Below the pieces are notes generated by a model that saw only the letters and a program-made list of their open reading frames with translations, was not told the DNA's origin and searched no databases. A stretch of 32,032 nucleotides of DNA from CAYFTL01 sp964346145 (GTDB lineage Bacteria; Bacillota; Clostridia; Christensenellales; Aristaeellaceae): NCBI GenBank assembly GCA_964346145.1, contig CAYFTL010000022.1, forward strand, positions 1 through 32,032, given 5' to 3'. Every line of letters starts with the position of its first letter. Position 1 is the first letter of the stretch. The translations under genes and the position numbers were made by a program. This document shows, in pieces, positions 7,226-16,225 of the stretch.

Positions 7226-8441
7226 ATGGGTAAAAATAAAAAACCCTTAAGCCAATCTAAAAAAAAATAAAAAAGCTGCTGCAAAACGTCGCAGACGGAA
7301 AGTCTGGCTCGTTTTCTCCGCTTTTTTTATTGTACTATTGGCAGCTGTCGTAGCCATATCGGTAAACGATCGCAACAATTTTGTGCCGGCTTCTTCGGAA
7401 ACGTCGCCCAAAACGCTGCTTGCCACGCTGCCCACCGCCTCCATCGAGCCGACGGCTGACCCGGTTCAGCGCCCTGAGGATTGGTATGAGGGCGAACCTG
7501 CTACCTATTTTCAACCAGTTTCTGCGGTTGATGCAATCCAAGTTTCGGACTTGGCCATTAACGAAGGCCTCAGCCAGGATTGGGAAAACATTCTCGTTAT
7601 GGGCAACGATTCCCGCTCCAATTCCGGTTACGGCTTGACCGATACGATTTTGATATTGTCGATCAATAAAAACACATCGGAAATGAAAATAACTTCTTTA
7701 TTGCGCGATACCATGGTCCAGTTTCCCGGCGTCACAGAGCTTCGAAAGCTAAGCACTGCATGCTATTACGGAGGCCCTAAGCTGGCCATGCGCGCCGTCA
7801 ACGAATATTTCAAAATGAACATCAGCCGCTATGTAGTCATTAACATGAACGACTTTGTGGCCTTCATTGACAAATTAGGCGGTGTTCCCCTCTCCCTTAC
7901 CCAAGAAGAGGTTGACACAGCAAACGAAATTCTACAAAGGCAGAACAAACGTTTAAACTCGGATCAGGCGCCCGTTCCCCTGCTACAGTTCTCCCAAGAG
8001 AGCCAACCTCTGAACGGTCAACAGGCGCTGGCATACGCCCGCGTTCGCTCCATAGATAACGATAAAATGCGTGTAGCCCGTCAGCAAAATTTGTTGCAGG
8101 CCATGATCACCACCGTCCTCAACCAAAGCACGACAGAGATCATAAGCACCGCTTCCGAAATGTCTGAGTTGCTGGAATCCAACATTCCGCTAGAAGATAT
8201 GCTATCCCTGTCTACCCACGCTTTTAAGCTCAGCAAGGATAAGATTCAAATGCAGATTCTGCCTGCCGAAAACACTTATACCAGCGAGCTTAACAACAAT
8301 AACGTTTGGAACATCCTCCCTGATTTTTCCAAAAACTCAAAGCTGCTCCAAGAGTTCATCTATGGGAAGACAGGCAGCACAGAGCAGCCGCCTCAAGAAT
8401 CCACCTTCGAAACCCCGTCCGCTACAGAGGTTGTAAAATAA
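7226..8441 (+). CDS. LytR-CpsA-Psr (LCP) family cell-wall ligase, N-terminus out of frame
   Basis: LCP proteins transfer undecaprenyl-linked glycopolymers such as teichoic acid or capsule onto peptidoglycan at the outer membrane face. The catalytic domain is intact: VMGNDSR, LTDTILILSI, SLLRDT, NGQQALAYARVRS and the DKMRVARQQNLL arginine motif. The natural start is the ATG at 7226 (GGTGAG 7 nt ahead), coding MGKNKKPLSQSKKK. That frame stops at TAA 7268 after an A9 run (7259-7267). The downstream frame, open from 7251, continues with a basic run (KRRRR) and the membrane anchor VWLVFSAFFIVLLAAVV. Removing one A from the run would join them. The only in-frame start downstream is a TTG at 7338 inside the anchor. 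So this is a one-base indel, a sequencing error, or slippage. A P-ATPase gene follows after 45 bp. Confidence 0.88.
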
Positions 8442-8486
8442 AGCGGATTGTTTATGATAATTTCACTAATTGAAAGGATGTACGGA

Positions 8487-11123
8487 TTGAAAGAGTATAT
8501 GACCGATATTGATCAGGTGCTTTCATCGGTTAAAAGCGATGCCAAAGGCCTGACAGCTGCCGAAGCGCAGAGAAGACTTGAAGAACATGGCGCCAACAAA
8601 CTAAAGGAGGAAAAAAAGGTTCCCCTGCTGATTCGCTTTGTGCGCCAGCTGGCAGATCCAATGGTAATTATATTGCTGATTGCAGCACTGATGTCTGCAA
8701 TCACATCCATCTACGCCCAAGAGTCCTTTTTGGATACCTTTATCATCTTGTTTGTGGTCATCGTCAACTCCATCCTCGGCGTCTACCAGGAGAGCAAGGC
8801 TGAAAAGGCTATTGAAGCCTTGCAGCAAATGGCTGCCGCCACCAGCAAAGTGATCCGGGATGGCCATATCCAAGTAATCAAGAGCGAAGACATTGTGGTG
8901 GGAGACGTCTTGGTGTTGGAAGCCGGTGATGCCGTGCCTGCCGATGCCCGCATTTTCGAGAGCGCAAGCCTGAAAGCCGAAGAAGCTGCACTCACCGGCG
9001 AATCGGTTCCTGTGGATAAGTTTATAGAAAAGCTTATCGCCGCCAACGATAAGGATGTCCCCTTGGGTGATCGGAAAAACATGGTTTATATGGGAAGTAC
9101 CATCGTCTACGGGCGCGGCAAGGCCGTCGTGGTCGCCACAGGCATGGACACCGAGATGGGCAAAATTGCCGATGCCATTACCCAGGCAAAGGAAGGCCAA
9201 ACGCCGCTGCAACAAAAGCTTTCACAACTGAGCAAGCTGCTTAGCTTTGTGGTGTTGGGCATTAGCGCCTTTGTCTTTGTCTTCAACATTGTGCGCACGG
9301 GTGATTATTCTTTTGCGTCCATTCTGGACACCTTTATGTTGGCCATTAGCCTGGCCGTTGCCGCAATCCCCGAAGGCTTGGTAGCCGTGGTCACGGTTGT
9401 GCTGTCCATCGGCGTCACCCGAATGTCCAAGCGCAACGCCATCATCCGCAAGCTGACTGCCGTTGAAACGTTGGGTTGTGCCCAAATCATTTGTTCGGAC
9501 AAAACCGGAACGTTGACTCAAAACAGAATGACCGTTGTCGACAATTACGGAGCCGATACGCCACTACTCGCCAGAATTATGACGCTGTGCAACGATGCCG
9601 AACTGGAGAAGGATGGAAACGTAATCGGCGAGCCTACCGAGGCGGCGTTGGTTGCCTACGGCCATAGCCTTGAATTAAATAAAAACGAATTGGAACAGCA
9701 ATTCCCGCGGGTGGGCGAAGCGCCTTTTGATTCGATCCGCAAAATGATGTCCACTTTGCACAAAATCCAATCAGGAGTCGAGCAATACACCAAGGGTGCA
9801 CCCGACGAACTGCTCAAAAAATGCACCTACGCCTTGATCGATGGCGAAATCATTCCCATGAACGCCGAAATCGAGCAAAACATTAACGCAGCCAACAAAG
9901 CCATGGCCAATAAGGCGCTGCGCGTGCTGGCCGGCGCTTTCCGAAAATTTGACGCAGCGCCTTATTCTACCAAAGCCGAAGATCTGGAGCAGGATTTGGT
10001 GTTTGTAGGGCTGGTTGGTATGATCGACCCGGTCCGCCCCGAAGTCATATCTGCGATCGAAGAATGTAAAGAAGCGGGCATACGTCCGATCATGATCACC
10101 GGCGACCACCTGGATACCGCCGTCGCCATAGCGACCGAACTCGGCATCATTACCGATGCAAGCCAGGCCATCACCGGGCAACAGCTCAGCACCTTAAGCG
10201 ACAAAGAATTTGACGCAGTTGTAGACAAATATTCGGTCTATGCCCGGGTTCAGCCCGATCACAAGGTGCGCATCGTCAAGGCATGGCAAAGCAAGGGCAA
10301 AATTACAGCCATGACGGGCGACGGAGTCAACGACGCTCCCTCAATCAAAAATGCCGACATCGGCATCGGCATGGGCATTACCGGCACCGATGTAACCAAA
10401 AATGTTGCTGATATGGTGCTAGCCGACGACAACTTTGCCACCATCGTATATGCCGTCGAAGAAGGTCGGCGGATTTACGATAACATTCGCAAATCCATTC
10501 AATTTTTGCTGGCTTCAAACTTGAGCGAAGTGTTGGCCATCTTTGCTGCGACTGTGCTGGGTTTCACCATCCTGCGTCCGATTCATATCCTATGGATCAA
10601 CTTAATTACCGATACCTTCCCCGCCCTAGCTTTGGGTATGGAAGAAGGTGAAGCAGACCTTATGAAGCGTTCGCCCCGCTCTCCATCGGAAAGCGTTTTC
10701 GCGGGCGGAGTAGGTTTTGGCGTCGTCTATCAAGGTGTGCTGGTCGCCCTGGTTACCTTGGCTGCCTACTTTATCGGCCATTTTATGGAATCAGGCGTGT
10801 GGGAGATTACCAACAGCCCCGACGGAATCACCATGGCATTTTTAACCTTGTCCATGGCCGAAATATTCCACTCTTACAACCTTCGTTCGCAAACGGGTTC
10901 CCTCTTCTCCTTAAAAACCCACAACCTTTATCTGTTTGCGGCAACGGTCGCCTCGCTCATCTTAACCACGTCCATCATCTATGTTCCAGTGCTGGCCAAA
11001 GCCTTTCAGTTTGAACATATTTCGCTGGCAGAATATGCGCTGTCCATCGGTTTAGCCTTTAGCACAATCCCGATCGTCGAGTGCGTAAAATTCTTCCAAC
11101 GAAAGCTCCATAAGCGTAAATAG
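8487..11123 (+). CDS. Cation-translocating P-type ATPase, Ca2+ (P2A/SERCA-like) type
   Basis: An 878-residue P2-type ATPase predicted to export Ca2+ across the membrane. Visible features are the N-terminal cation ATPase domain, TGES actuator motif, AAIPEGL in M4, DKTGTLT with phosphorylated Asp338, KGAPDELL in the nucleotide domain, TGDGVNDAPS hinge, and ten predicted helices. The Ca2+ ligands of SERCA are matched: Glu in PEGL (M4), Asn and Glu in SNLSEV (M5), and Asn, Thr, Asp in WINLITD (M6), which favours Ca2+ over Na+/K+. I chose the TTG at 8487 because AAAGGA lies 8 nt ahead; an ATG at 8499 is the alternative. It is likely cotranscribed with the LCP gene 45 bp upstream. Confidence 0.94.
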   Translation: MKEYMTDIDQVLSSVKSDAKGLTAAEAQRRLEEHGANKLKEEKKVPLLIRFVRQLADPMVIILLIAALMSAITSIYAQESFLDTFIILFVVIVNSILGVYQESKAEKAIEALQQMAAATSKVIRDGHIQVIKSEDIVVGDVLVLEAGDAVPADARIFESASLKAEEAALTGESVPVDKFIEKLIAANDKDVPLGDRKNMVYMGSTIVYGRGKAVVVATGMDTEMGKIADAITQAKEGQTPLQQKLSQLSKLLSFVVLGISAFVFVFNIVRTGDYSFASILDTFMLAISLAVAAIPEGLVAVVTVVLSIGVTRMSKRNAIIRKLTAVETLGCAQIICSDKTGTLTQNRMTVVDNYGADTPLLARIMTLCNDAELEKDGNVIGEPTEAALVAYGHSLELNKNELEQQFPRVGEAPFDSIRKMMSTLHKIQSGVEQYTKGAPDELLKKCTYALIDGEIIPMNAEIEQNINAANKAMANKALRVLAGAFRKFDAAPYSTKAEDLEQDLVFVGLVGMIDPVRPEVISAIEECKEAGIRPIMITGDHLDTAVAIATELGIITDASQAITGQQLSTLSDKEFDAVVDKYSVYARVQPDHKVRIVKAWQSKGKITAMTGDGVNDAPSIKNADIGIGMGITGTDVTKNVADMVLADDNFATIVYAVEEGRRIYDNIRKSIQFLLASNLSEVLAIFAATVLGFTILRPIHILWINLITDTFPALALGMEEGEADLMKRSPRSPSESVFAGGVGFGVVYQGVLVALVTLAAYFIGHFMESGVWEITNSPDGITMAFLTLSMAEIFHSYNLRSQTGSLFSLKTHNLYLFAATVASLILTTSIIYVPVLAKAFQFEHISLAEYALSIGLAFSTIPIVECVKFFQRKLHKRK

Positions 11124-11138
11124 CCTGAATTCCAACCC

Positions 11139-11180
11139 ATCAGCATCCGCTTTAATACCTGCCGGATGCTGATTTTAAAT
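11139..11180 (+). terminator. Terminator after the P-type ATPase gene
   Basis: ATCAGCATCCG (11139-11149) pairs with CGGATGCTGAT (11163-11173), followed by TTTAAATTTG. Confidence 0.8.
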
Positions 11181-11194
11181 TTGCTCACACCAAG

Positions 11195-11223
11195 TTGATT
11201 TTATATTCCAAGCCGGATATACT
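11195..11223 (+). promoter_or_regulatory. Promoter of the GH31 gene
   Basis: TTGATT (11195-11200), 17 bp, TATACT (11218-11223). It lies 35 bp before the GH31 start codon. Confidence 0.7.
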
Positions 11224-11258
11224 TATATAAAAATATGCACTATATCGGAGGCTTTTTT

Positions 11259-13580
11259 ATGAAATTCACCAATGGGTACTGGTTAATCCGCCCGGAGTTT
11301 GATATGGCATATGCAACCGAGTTTTATCGAGCAGAAATAAAAAATGACTCGCTCACATTACTCGCCCCCACTCAACATATAGCCCATCGGGGCGCCACAC
11401 TAGGCGGTCCTGCGCTTACCGTTACCCTCTCTACCCCGATGGACAATGTAATCAAAGTGGAACTCATCCATTTCAAAGGAGAAAAGGACCGCCATCCACA
11501 TTTTGAAATATTTAAAAGCGATGCAAAACCGGTTATCGAAGAAAACGAAAACTGCTACCGCTTTACCAGTGGTCGGTTGACTGCACAAATCTCAAAACAG
11601 CCCAACGGCTGGAATATTGATTATATTGGCGACGGAAAGATTTTAACCAACAGCGGCTACCGCGCCATGGCCACCGCCTGGAACAGAGAAACGCATAAAA
11701 ATTATATGGTGGATTCGTTGATGCTGGACGTGGGCGAATATGTGTACGGATTGGGTGAACGCTTCACCAGCTACATTAAAAATGGGCAAACCATCGACAT
11801 GTGGAACGCCGACGGCGGCACAGCCAGCGAACAGGCGTACAAAAACATCCCCTTTTATCTGACCAACCGCGGATACGGTGTGTTTGTCGACCATACGAGC
11901 GACGTTTCCTTTGAGGTGGCCAGCGAAAAAGTAGAACGAGTGCAATTTTCGGTGGAAGGGCAAAAACTGGTGTATTACATAATCTACGGCCCGACCCCAA
12001 AGGATATCCTCTCCCGCTACACCGCACTCTCCGGCCGCCCTGCGCTGCCGCCTGCGTGGAGCTTTGGCCTTTGGCTCAGCACCAGCTTCACCACCAATTA
12101 TGACGAAGAAACGGTTACCTCCTTTATTCAAGGCATGGAAGATCGCAACATACCGCTGCACGTTTTCCATTTCGACTGCTTTTGGATGAAGGGCTTTAAT
12201 TGGTGCGATTTTGAATGGGATGCAGACACCTTCCCCGATCCGCAGGCAATGCTTGAGCGCTACAAAGCGCGCGGGCTCAGGCTTTGTGCCTGGATAAACC
12301 CTTATATCGCCCAGCAAAGCGCTTTGTTCGATGAGGCGATGGAAAAAGGCTATTTGATCCGCAAGATGAATGGCGATATATGGCAGACCGACCTGTGGCA
12401 ATCCGGTATGGGGATTGTGGACTTTACCAACCCCGCTGCGGTAAAGTGGTATCAAAGCCATCTGCAGCGCTTGGTAGATATGGGCATCGATTGTTTCAAG
12501 ACCGATTTCGGTGAACGCATTCCGGTGCGGGATATCGCTTATCGTGATAATAGCCACCCGGTGGGTATGCATAATTATTACACCCAGCTGTACAACCGCG
12601 CAGTGTTTGAAGTTTTAGAGCGAAACCGTGGCAAAGGCGGTGCCGTACTGTTTGCCAGAAGTGCCACCGCGGGCGGTCAGCAATTCCCCGTGCATTGGAG
12701 CGGCGACAACAGTGCTACCTATCCGTCCATGGCAGAAACCCTACGCTCTGGGCTCTCCCTGTCCCAATGCGGATTTGGATTTTGGAGCCACGACATTTCC
12801 GGTTTTGAAAGCACCGCCCCCGCCGATGTGTATAAGCGCTGGGTAGCCTTCGGTCTTTTGTCCAGTCACAGCAGGTTGCACGGTTCCCAGAGCTATCGCG
12901 TGCCCTGGTTGTTTGACGACGAAGCCAGCGATGTGCTGCGCAAGTTTGTCAACCTCAAATGCCGGCTAATGCCCTATCTGTACGGCGCCGCTGTGGAAGC
13001 TAGAGACTTGGGCTACCCCACGATGCGCCCCATGATGCTAGAGTTCCCCGACGACTTAACCTGCGAAACCTTGGATCGGCAATATATGTTGGGGGAAAGC
13101 CTGCTCGTAGCCCCGGTGTTTCGAGCTGACGGCCAAGCCGATTATTATTTGCCCGACGGCAAATGGACTCACCTGCTTACAGGCGAAGTGGTACGCGGTG
13201 GCAAGTGGCATCGGGAGATCAATGATTTTATGAGCCTTCCCCTATTCGTCCGCCCCAATTCCGTGTTGGCGCTAGGCGCAAACGATCAGCGCCCGGATTA
13301 CGAATTCTGTCAAAACGTTACGCTGGGGCTTTACCAAATTGAGGAAGGCGCCTGCATTGAAACCGTCATCCCTGACCTGGACGGCTCCCCCTCCGCTTCC
13401 TTTGTGACCAGGCGAGAATACAATACCTTGTTTGTCGATGCTCATACGCCCAAGCCGTACAACCTGTTGTTACCCAATACCAATATTTTGCAAATCGAAG
13501 GGGCATCAGGATCAGAAACCCCAGAGGGATGGCTACTTCAAAATTGCCAAGAGCGCGTGATCATCAAACTAAATAATTAG
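11259..13580 (+). CDS. yicI: GH31 alpha-xylosidase (YicI-like)
   Basis: A 773-residue cytosolic glycoside hydrolase of family 31, almost exactly the length of E. coli YicI (772). It would release alpha-linked xylose from isoprimeverose-type disaccharides of xyloglucan. The nucleophile motif KTDFGERIP puts Asp at residue 416, the same position as in YicI, and the acid/base Asp is residue 483 in HWSGD. Aromatic and acidic pocket residues are seen in FHFDCFWMKGFNWCDFEWD and FGFWSHDISGFE. There is a beta-sandwich N-domain before about residue 250, then the TIM barrel and C-terminal beta domains. There is no signal peptide. The ATG at 11259 follows GGAGG by 7 nt. It has its own promoter and no sugar transporter alongside. 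The xylosidase specificity is inferred from similarity to YicI. Confidence 0.92.
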   Translation: MKFTNGYWLIRPEFDMAYATEFYRAEIKNDSLTLLAPTQHIAHRGATLGGPALTVTLSTPMDNVIKVELIHFKGEKDRHPHFEIFKSDAKPVIEENENCYRFTSGRLTAQISKQPNGWNIDYIGDGKILTNSGYRAMATAWNRETHKNYMVDSLMLDVGEYVYGLGERFTSYIKNGQTIDMWNADGGTASEQAYKNIPFYLTNRGYGVFVDHTSDVSFEVASEKVERVQFSVEGQKLVYYIIYGPTPKDILSRYTALSGRPALPPAWSFGLWLSTSFTTNYDEETVTSFIQGMEDRNIPLHVFHFDCFWMKGFNWCDFEWDADTFPDPQAMLERYKARGLRLCAWINPYIAQQSALFDEAMEKGYLIRKMNGDIWQTDLWQSGMGIVDFTNPAAVKWYQSHLQRLVDMGIDCFKTDFGERIPVRDIAYRDNSHPVGMHNYYTQLYNRAVFEVLERNRGKGGAVLFARSATAGGQQFPVHWSGDNSATYPSMAETLRSGLSLSQCGFGFWSHDISGFESTAPADVYKRWVAFGLLSSHSRLHGSQSYRVPWLFDDEASDVLRKFVNLKCRLMPYLYGAAVEARDLGYPTMRPMMLEFPDDLTCETLDRQYMLGESLLVAPVFRADGQADYYLPDGKWTHLLTGEVVRGGKWHREINDFMSLPLFVRPNSVLALGANDQRPDYEFCQNVTLGLYQIEEGACIETVIPDLDGSPSASFVTRREYNTLFVDAHTPKPYNLLLPNTNILQIEGASGSETPEGWLLQNCQERVIIKLNN

Positions 13581-13645
13581 CCTTTTCAACGATACTTCTT
13601 ATTCAGACCTGCTTACGGCAAGCGCTACACCCTAAAACAAGCCGC

Positions 13646-13678
13646 CAAGAAAGCCATCCGTTTTGGATGGCTTTCTTG
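13646..13678. terminator. Bidirectional terminator between GH31 and HAD genes
   Basis: A perfect 14-bp stem, CAAGAAAGCCATCC (13646-13659) and GGATGGCTTTCTTG (13665-13678), with a GTTTT loop, between convergent genes. Confidence 0.9.
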
Positions 13679-13691
13679 TATTGATTGTTAT

Positions 13692-14453
13692 TTATACAGT
13701 TTCTAACAGGTGTTCTTCCAGCCACTTGGCCAAACCATCATTTTCATTCGTGTCACAAACATAGTCGGCAACGGCTTTTACCTCATCAATTGCGTTTCCC
13801 ATTGCAACGCCAACGCCGCATTTTCGTATCATTTCTAAGTCATTATGGTCATCGCCAAACGCAACAAAGGCATCGGCATCATAATGAAAATGCTTGGCCA
13901 CCGCTTCAACCGCTTTCCATTTAGCGGCTTCGCGATTGGTAAATCTGTAATTATCCTCACCTGAATACCTCAGCATATCACACATGGGGAAACCTGCCGC
14001 AATTTTCTTAACAGCATTCGAGTCACAAGCCGCTACAGATATTTTTAAATATCCAAAGTTGTGACCGCCCGAAAAATCCGTGTATTGATAATGGGAGGTT
14101 TCCGAATTTGGACCGTTCGATAATGCGACCGACTCATTAATTGCATAGATTGTGGCTACTTCCGGCGTGTTAAGGCATTCTTTGATTAGCCGATCGGCCA
14201 TATCCGCAGGTATTTCAAAGCGGTGGATTACCTTAGTGCCCTCCATTGCCAGCGCGCCGTCATATCCGATAAAAATATCGGGGACAAATCTTTTGATTTG
14301 GGTCGAAGCAGCCTGCAACGATCTTGCCGTGGCATAGGCAATTTTTATGCCTATCGCTTGGCATCTTTTTAGCACGCTTACAGTGTAATCGGAAATAGTC
14401 TTATCATTCCGAAGCAGAGTATCATCCAAATCTACAACGATTATTTTTATCAT
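13692..14453 (-). CDS. Cof-type HAD-superfamily (IIB) phosphatase
   Basis: A 253-residue Mg2+-dependent phosphatase of the Cof/YidA-like HAD-IIB group, usually acting on sugar phosphates or similar metabolites in the cytosol. Motif I is VVDLDDTLL (nucleophile Asp8, acid Asp10), motif II Thr/Ser lies in ATARS, motif III is the Lys in AAKWKAVEAV, and motif IV is FGDDHNDLEMI. The IIB cap lies between motifs II and III. The start at 14453 is used because AGAGG lies about 8 nt upstream and the first beta strand begins at once; nine more upstream codons are open but fit no family start. It is probably monocistronic. Substrate unknown. Confidence 0.92.
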   Translation of the reverse strand: MIKIIVVDLDDTLLRNDKTISDYTVSVLKRCQAIGIKIAYATARSLQAASTQIKRFVPDIFIGYDGALAMEGTKVIHRFEIPADMADRLIKECLNTPEVATIYAINESVALSNGPNSETSHYQYTDFSGGHNFGYLKISVAACDSNAVKKIAAGFPMCDMLRYSGEDNYRFTNREAAKWKAVEAVAKHFHYDADAFVAFGDDHNDLEMIRKCGVGVAMGNAIDEVKAVADYVCDTNENDGLAKWLEEHLLETV

Positions 14454-14554
14454 ATGCACACCTCTAAATGTTCTATGCAAAGCATTTGACTAAATTTTAT
14501 GAAGACAGTGATAAAACAAACTGGGGTACGGTGAACCCATCACCTTTAGCAGAG

Positions 14555-15187
14555 CTATACAAAAACATCCTTTTTAATCCCCGACTGCACCAGCGTCTTA
14601 TAGTATCCACCGTGCGATAAAAGTTCAACATGAGATCCTTCTTCGACGATTTCCCCCTCCTGCATAACCAGAATTCTGTCCGCGTTTTGTATCGTGCTCA
14701 AGCGGTGCGCCACGATCAGAATCGTTTTGCCTTTAAATGCATTGAAGATTTCCTCCTGCACAAGCTGTTCGGTATCGGTATCGATTGATGCAGTCGCCTC
14801 ATCCAGCAACAGGATTGCCGCATCTCTCAGGATCGCCCGCGCTATGGCAATCCTCTGGCGTTGACCGCCTGAAATTTGTGATCCCCGTTCACCAATTTTG
14901 GTATCGTAGCCTTCTGGCAGACTCACAATGAAATCATGGATCTGTGCCTGCTTGGCTATAAATTGATTTGTGTGTATGATTTTAGCGGATGGATTTTTTT
15001 GAATACGATTATATTCTGCTGCAAATCCAAGGTCAATCATTTTTCCATAAATCGTAGCCAAAGCAGTAGAAAATATACCCGAGAGCAAACTGAGCCCGAC
15101 TATGACGGCGAACCCCAGATAACATCCTTTGCTATCTGTAAACAAACGCAATAATGGCGATCGATCCGTTTTTCCCAAAGATATCAC
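14555..15187 (-). pseudogene. ABC exporter with large internal deletion (no Walker A)
   Basis: A 210-residue in-frame remnant of a type IV ABC exporter (normally about 580-620 residues, MdlB/LmrA-like). Residues 1 to about 57 are the usual N-terminus with the first transmembrane helix (GFAVIVGLSLLSGIFSTALATIYGKMIDLGF). The protein then jumps straight into the middle of the nucleotide-binding domain: KQAQIHDFIVSLPEGYDTKIGERG, signature SGGQRQRIAIARA, Walker B ILLLDEATASID, H-loop IVAHRLS. Helices 2-6 and the whole Walker A region are missing, so it cannot transport. Between the two parts lie about 21 residues encoded by a 64-bp repeat that also occurs at 18242-18305. The start may be GTG 15187 or TTG 15178. 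No partner half-transporter is present. Confidence 0.85.
14950..15013 (-). repeat. 64-bp dispersed repeat, copy 1 (at ABC deletion junction)
   Basis: Read on the minus strand from TATAATCGTATTC to AAGC, this is 60/64 identical to 18242-18305 on the plus strand with no gaps. It keeps the reading frame of the ABC remnant (YNRIQKNPSAKIIHTNQF). Similarity falls off at both ends. Confidence 0.85.
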
Positions 15188-15818
15188 CCTAACTCAAAAA
15201 ATAAATTTATAACTCGGCATATGCCGAGTTCAGCCTATTCAAAACGAATTATTTTATATGCTTTGGTGCCGGTGCAGGGACTCTAATTATATCCATAGTT
15301 TTTAATAATATAACCAAGTTAATTTTAATGTGTTCTAATAGATTTTGAAAATAAGCTACGAAATCTATTGATTATTTTTGAAAACGAATATGTTCGGATA
15401 AATGGGTTGATAAAACGATAGTACTCAACCTCATTTTTGTATTTTACCGCTAAGTATAATACAGTTTTTATGCTTTGTCTATAACCATCTATGCTTTAAA
15501 TGCTTTTTGGATAGGGTATGTCGCACTAAAACACCAGGTCGAACGTACTAAGGCAAACATGATAAATGATCCTCGTAAGGCGCTAACCAACTGTATGTGC
15601 CAAAGGGTACTTTCTAACACACATGGAATCTTTGTTCTACTTGAAATGTATTATAAAAAATTTCAGATCAAATATCGTTAATTCGCTACAGGTTTTGGTT
15701 AAGTATCTAAGAAAGTCTTATCAAGCTTTAATTTCTGTATACACCGCTGTATAATAAACCAATTGCATAACAATTTGTCTTGTACAAACGAAAAGACTAT
15801 AGGAAAAGAGGAACTGTT
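15188..15818. other. AT-rich intergenic region without a convincing gene
   Basis: About 630 bp, clearly richer in A and T than the flanking genes. It holds a perfect 20-bp palindrome (15211-15230), and TATAAT boxes at 15455-15460 and 15750-15755 with poor -35 partners; the latter could serve the DUF1294 gene. A 68-codon open frame from a TTG at 15475 has no good RBS and no recognisable family. The region may be decayed remains of the missing ABC partner genes or of an insertion. Confidence 0.5.
15211..15230. promoter_or_regulatory. Perfect 20-bp palindrome upstream of ABC remnant
   Basis: AACTCGGCAT followed directly by its reverse complement ATGCCGAGTT, with no loop. It lies 24 bp upstream of the ABC remnant start. 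Loopless symmetry of this length fits a dimeric repressor (MarR/TetR-type) operator better than a terminator; there is no T run. Confidence 0.5.
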
Positions 15819-16082
15819 GTGAAATTCGTATGGATATACCTGATTTGTATGAACATCATTACTTTTGTGGTGTTTAAATCGGACAAAAATCGCGCCATCA
15901 AAGGCCGGTGGCGCATTCCGGAAAGCACACTGCTTTCGCTGTCTATTTTGGGCGGCGGTTTCGGCGGTTGGGCTGCAATGAAATTCGTTCGCCACAAAAC
16001 AAAACACTTAAAATTCGTGTTGCTCGTTCCGTTGGCGGCCCTGCTCCAGTTGGCCTTAATCTGGTGGCTTGCCACCTCTTGA
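15819..16082 (+). CDS. DUF1294 family small membrane protein
   Basis: An 87-residue integral membrane protein of the DUF1294 family. The family pattern is complete: an N-terminal helix (FVWIYLICMNIITFVVF), the loop SDKNRAIKGRWRIPESTLLSLSILGGGFGGWAAM (DK, then RIPE, then the GGxxG turn), KFVRHKTKHLKF, and a C-terminal helix (VLLVPLAALLQLALIWW). The start is the GTG at 15819, set by AGAGGAA 6 nt upstream; the open frame continues 13 codons further but has no RBS there. The function of the family is unknown. It is convergent with the DUF4965 gene and shares a terminator with it. Confidence 0.9.
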   Translation: MKFVWIYLICMNIITFVVFKSDKNRAIKGRWRIPESTLLSLSILGGGFGGWAAMKFVRHKTKHLKFVLLVPLAALLQLALIWWLATS

Positions 16083-16175
16083 GAATAGACGCCAATGAAC
16101 ATGCCATGCCCTATTTATTTTGAACTTGCCTAAAGAGCAGCTGCAATTTTTCTTTGGAATTGGAAATGTAAAAAC

Positions 16176-16214
16176 TAAGGCGCTGGTGTTTTGCAAAACC
16201 TGCGCCTTAATTTT
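16176..16214. terminator. Bidirectional terminator between DUF1294 and DUF4965 genes
   Basis: TAAGGCGC (16176-16183) pairs with GCGCCTTA (16202-16209), with inner pairing GGT-TTTT/AAAACC. ATTTTTG follows on the plus strand and GTTTTTAC on the minus strand. Confidence 0.85.
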
Positions 16215-16225
16215 TGTTGTTCGAT

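Noticed and set aside
11643..12572. A 309-codon minus-strand open frame inside the GH31 gene
   Set aside because: Antisense shadow of a gene with all GH31 catalytic motifs; caused by GC-rich third positions.
15475..15681. A 68-codon plus-strand frame from a TTG in the AT-rich gap
   Set aside because: Poor RBS, no recognisable family, unusual codon use; could be chance. Mentioned in the gap entry only.
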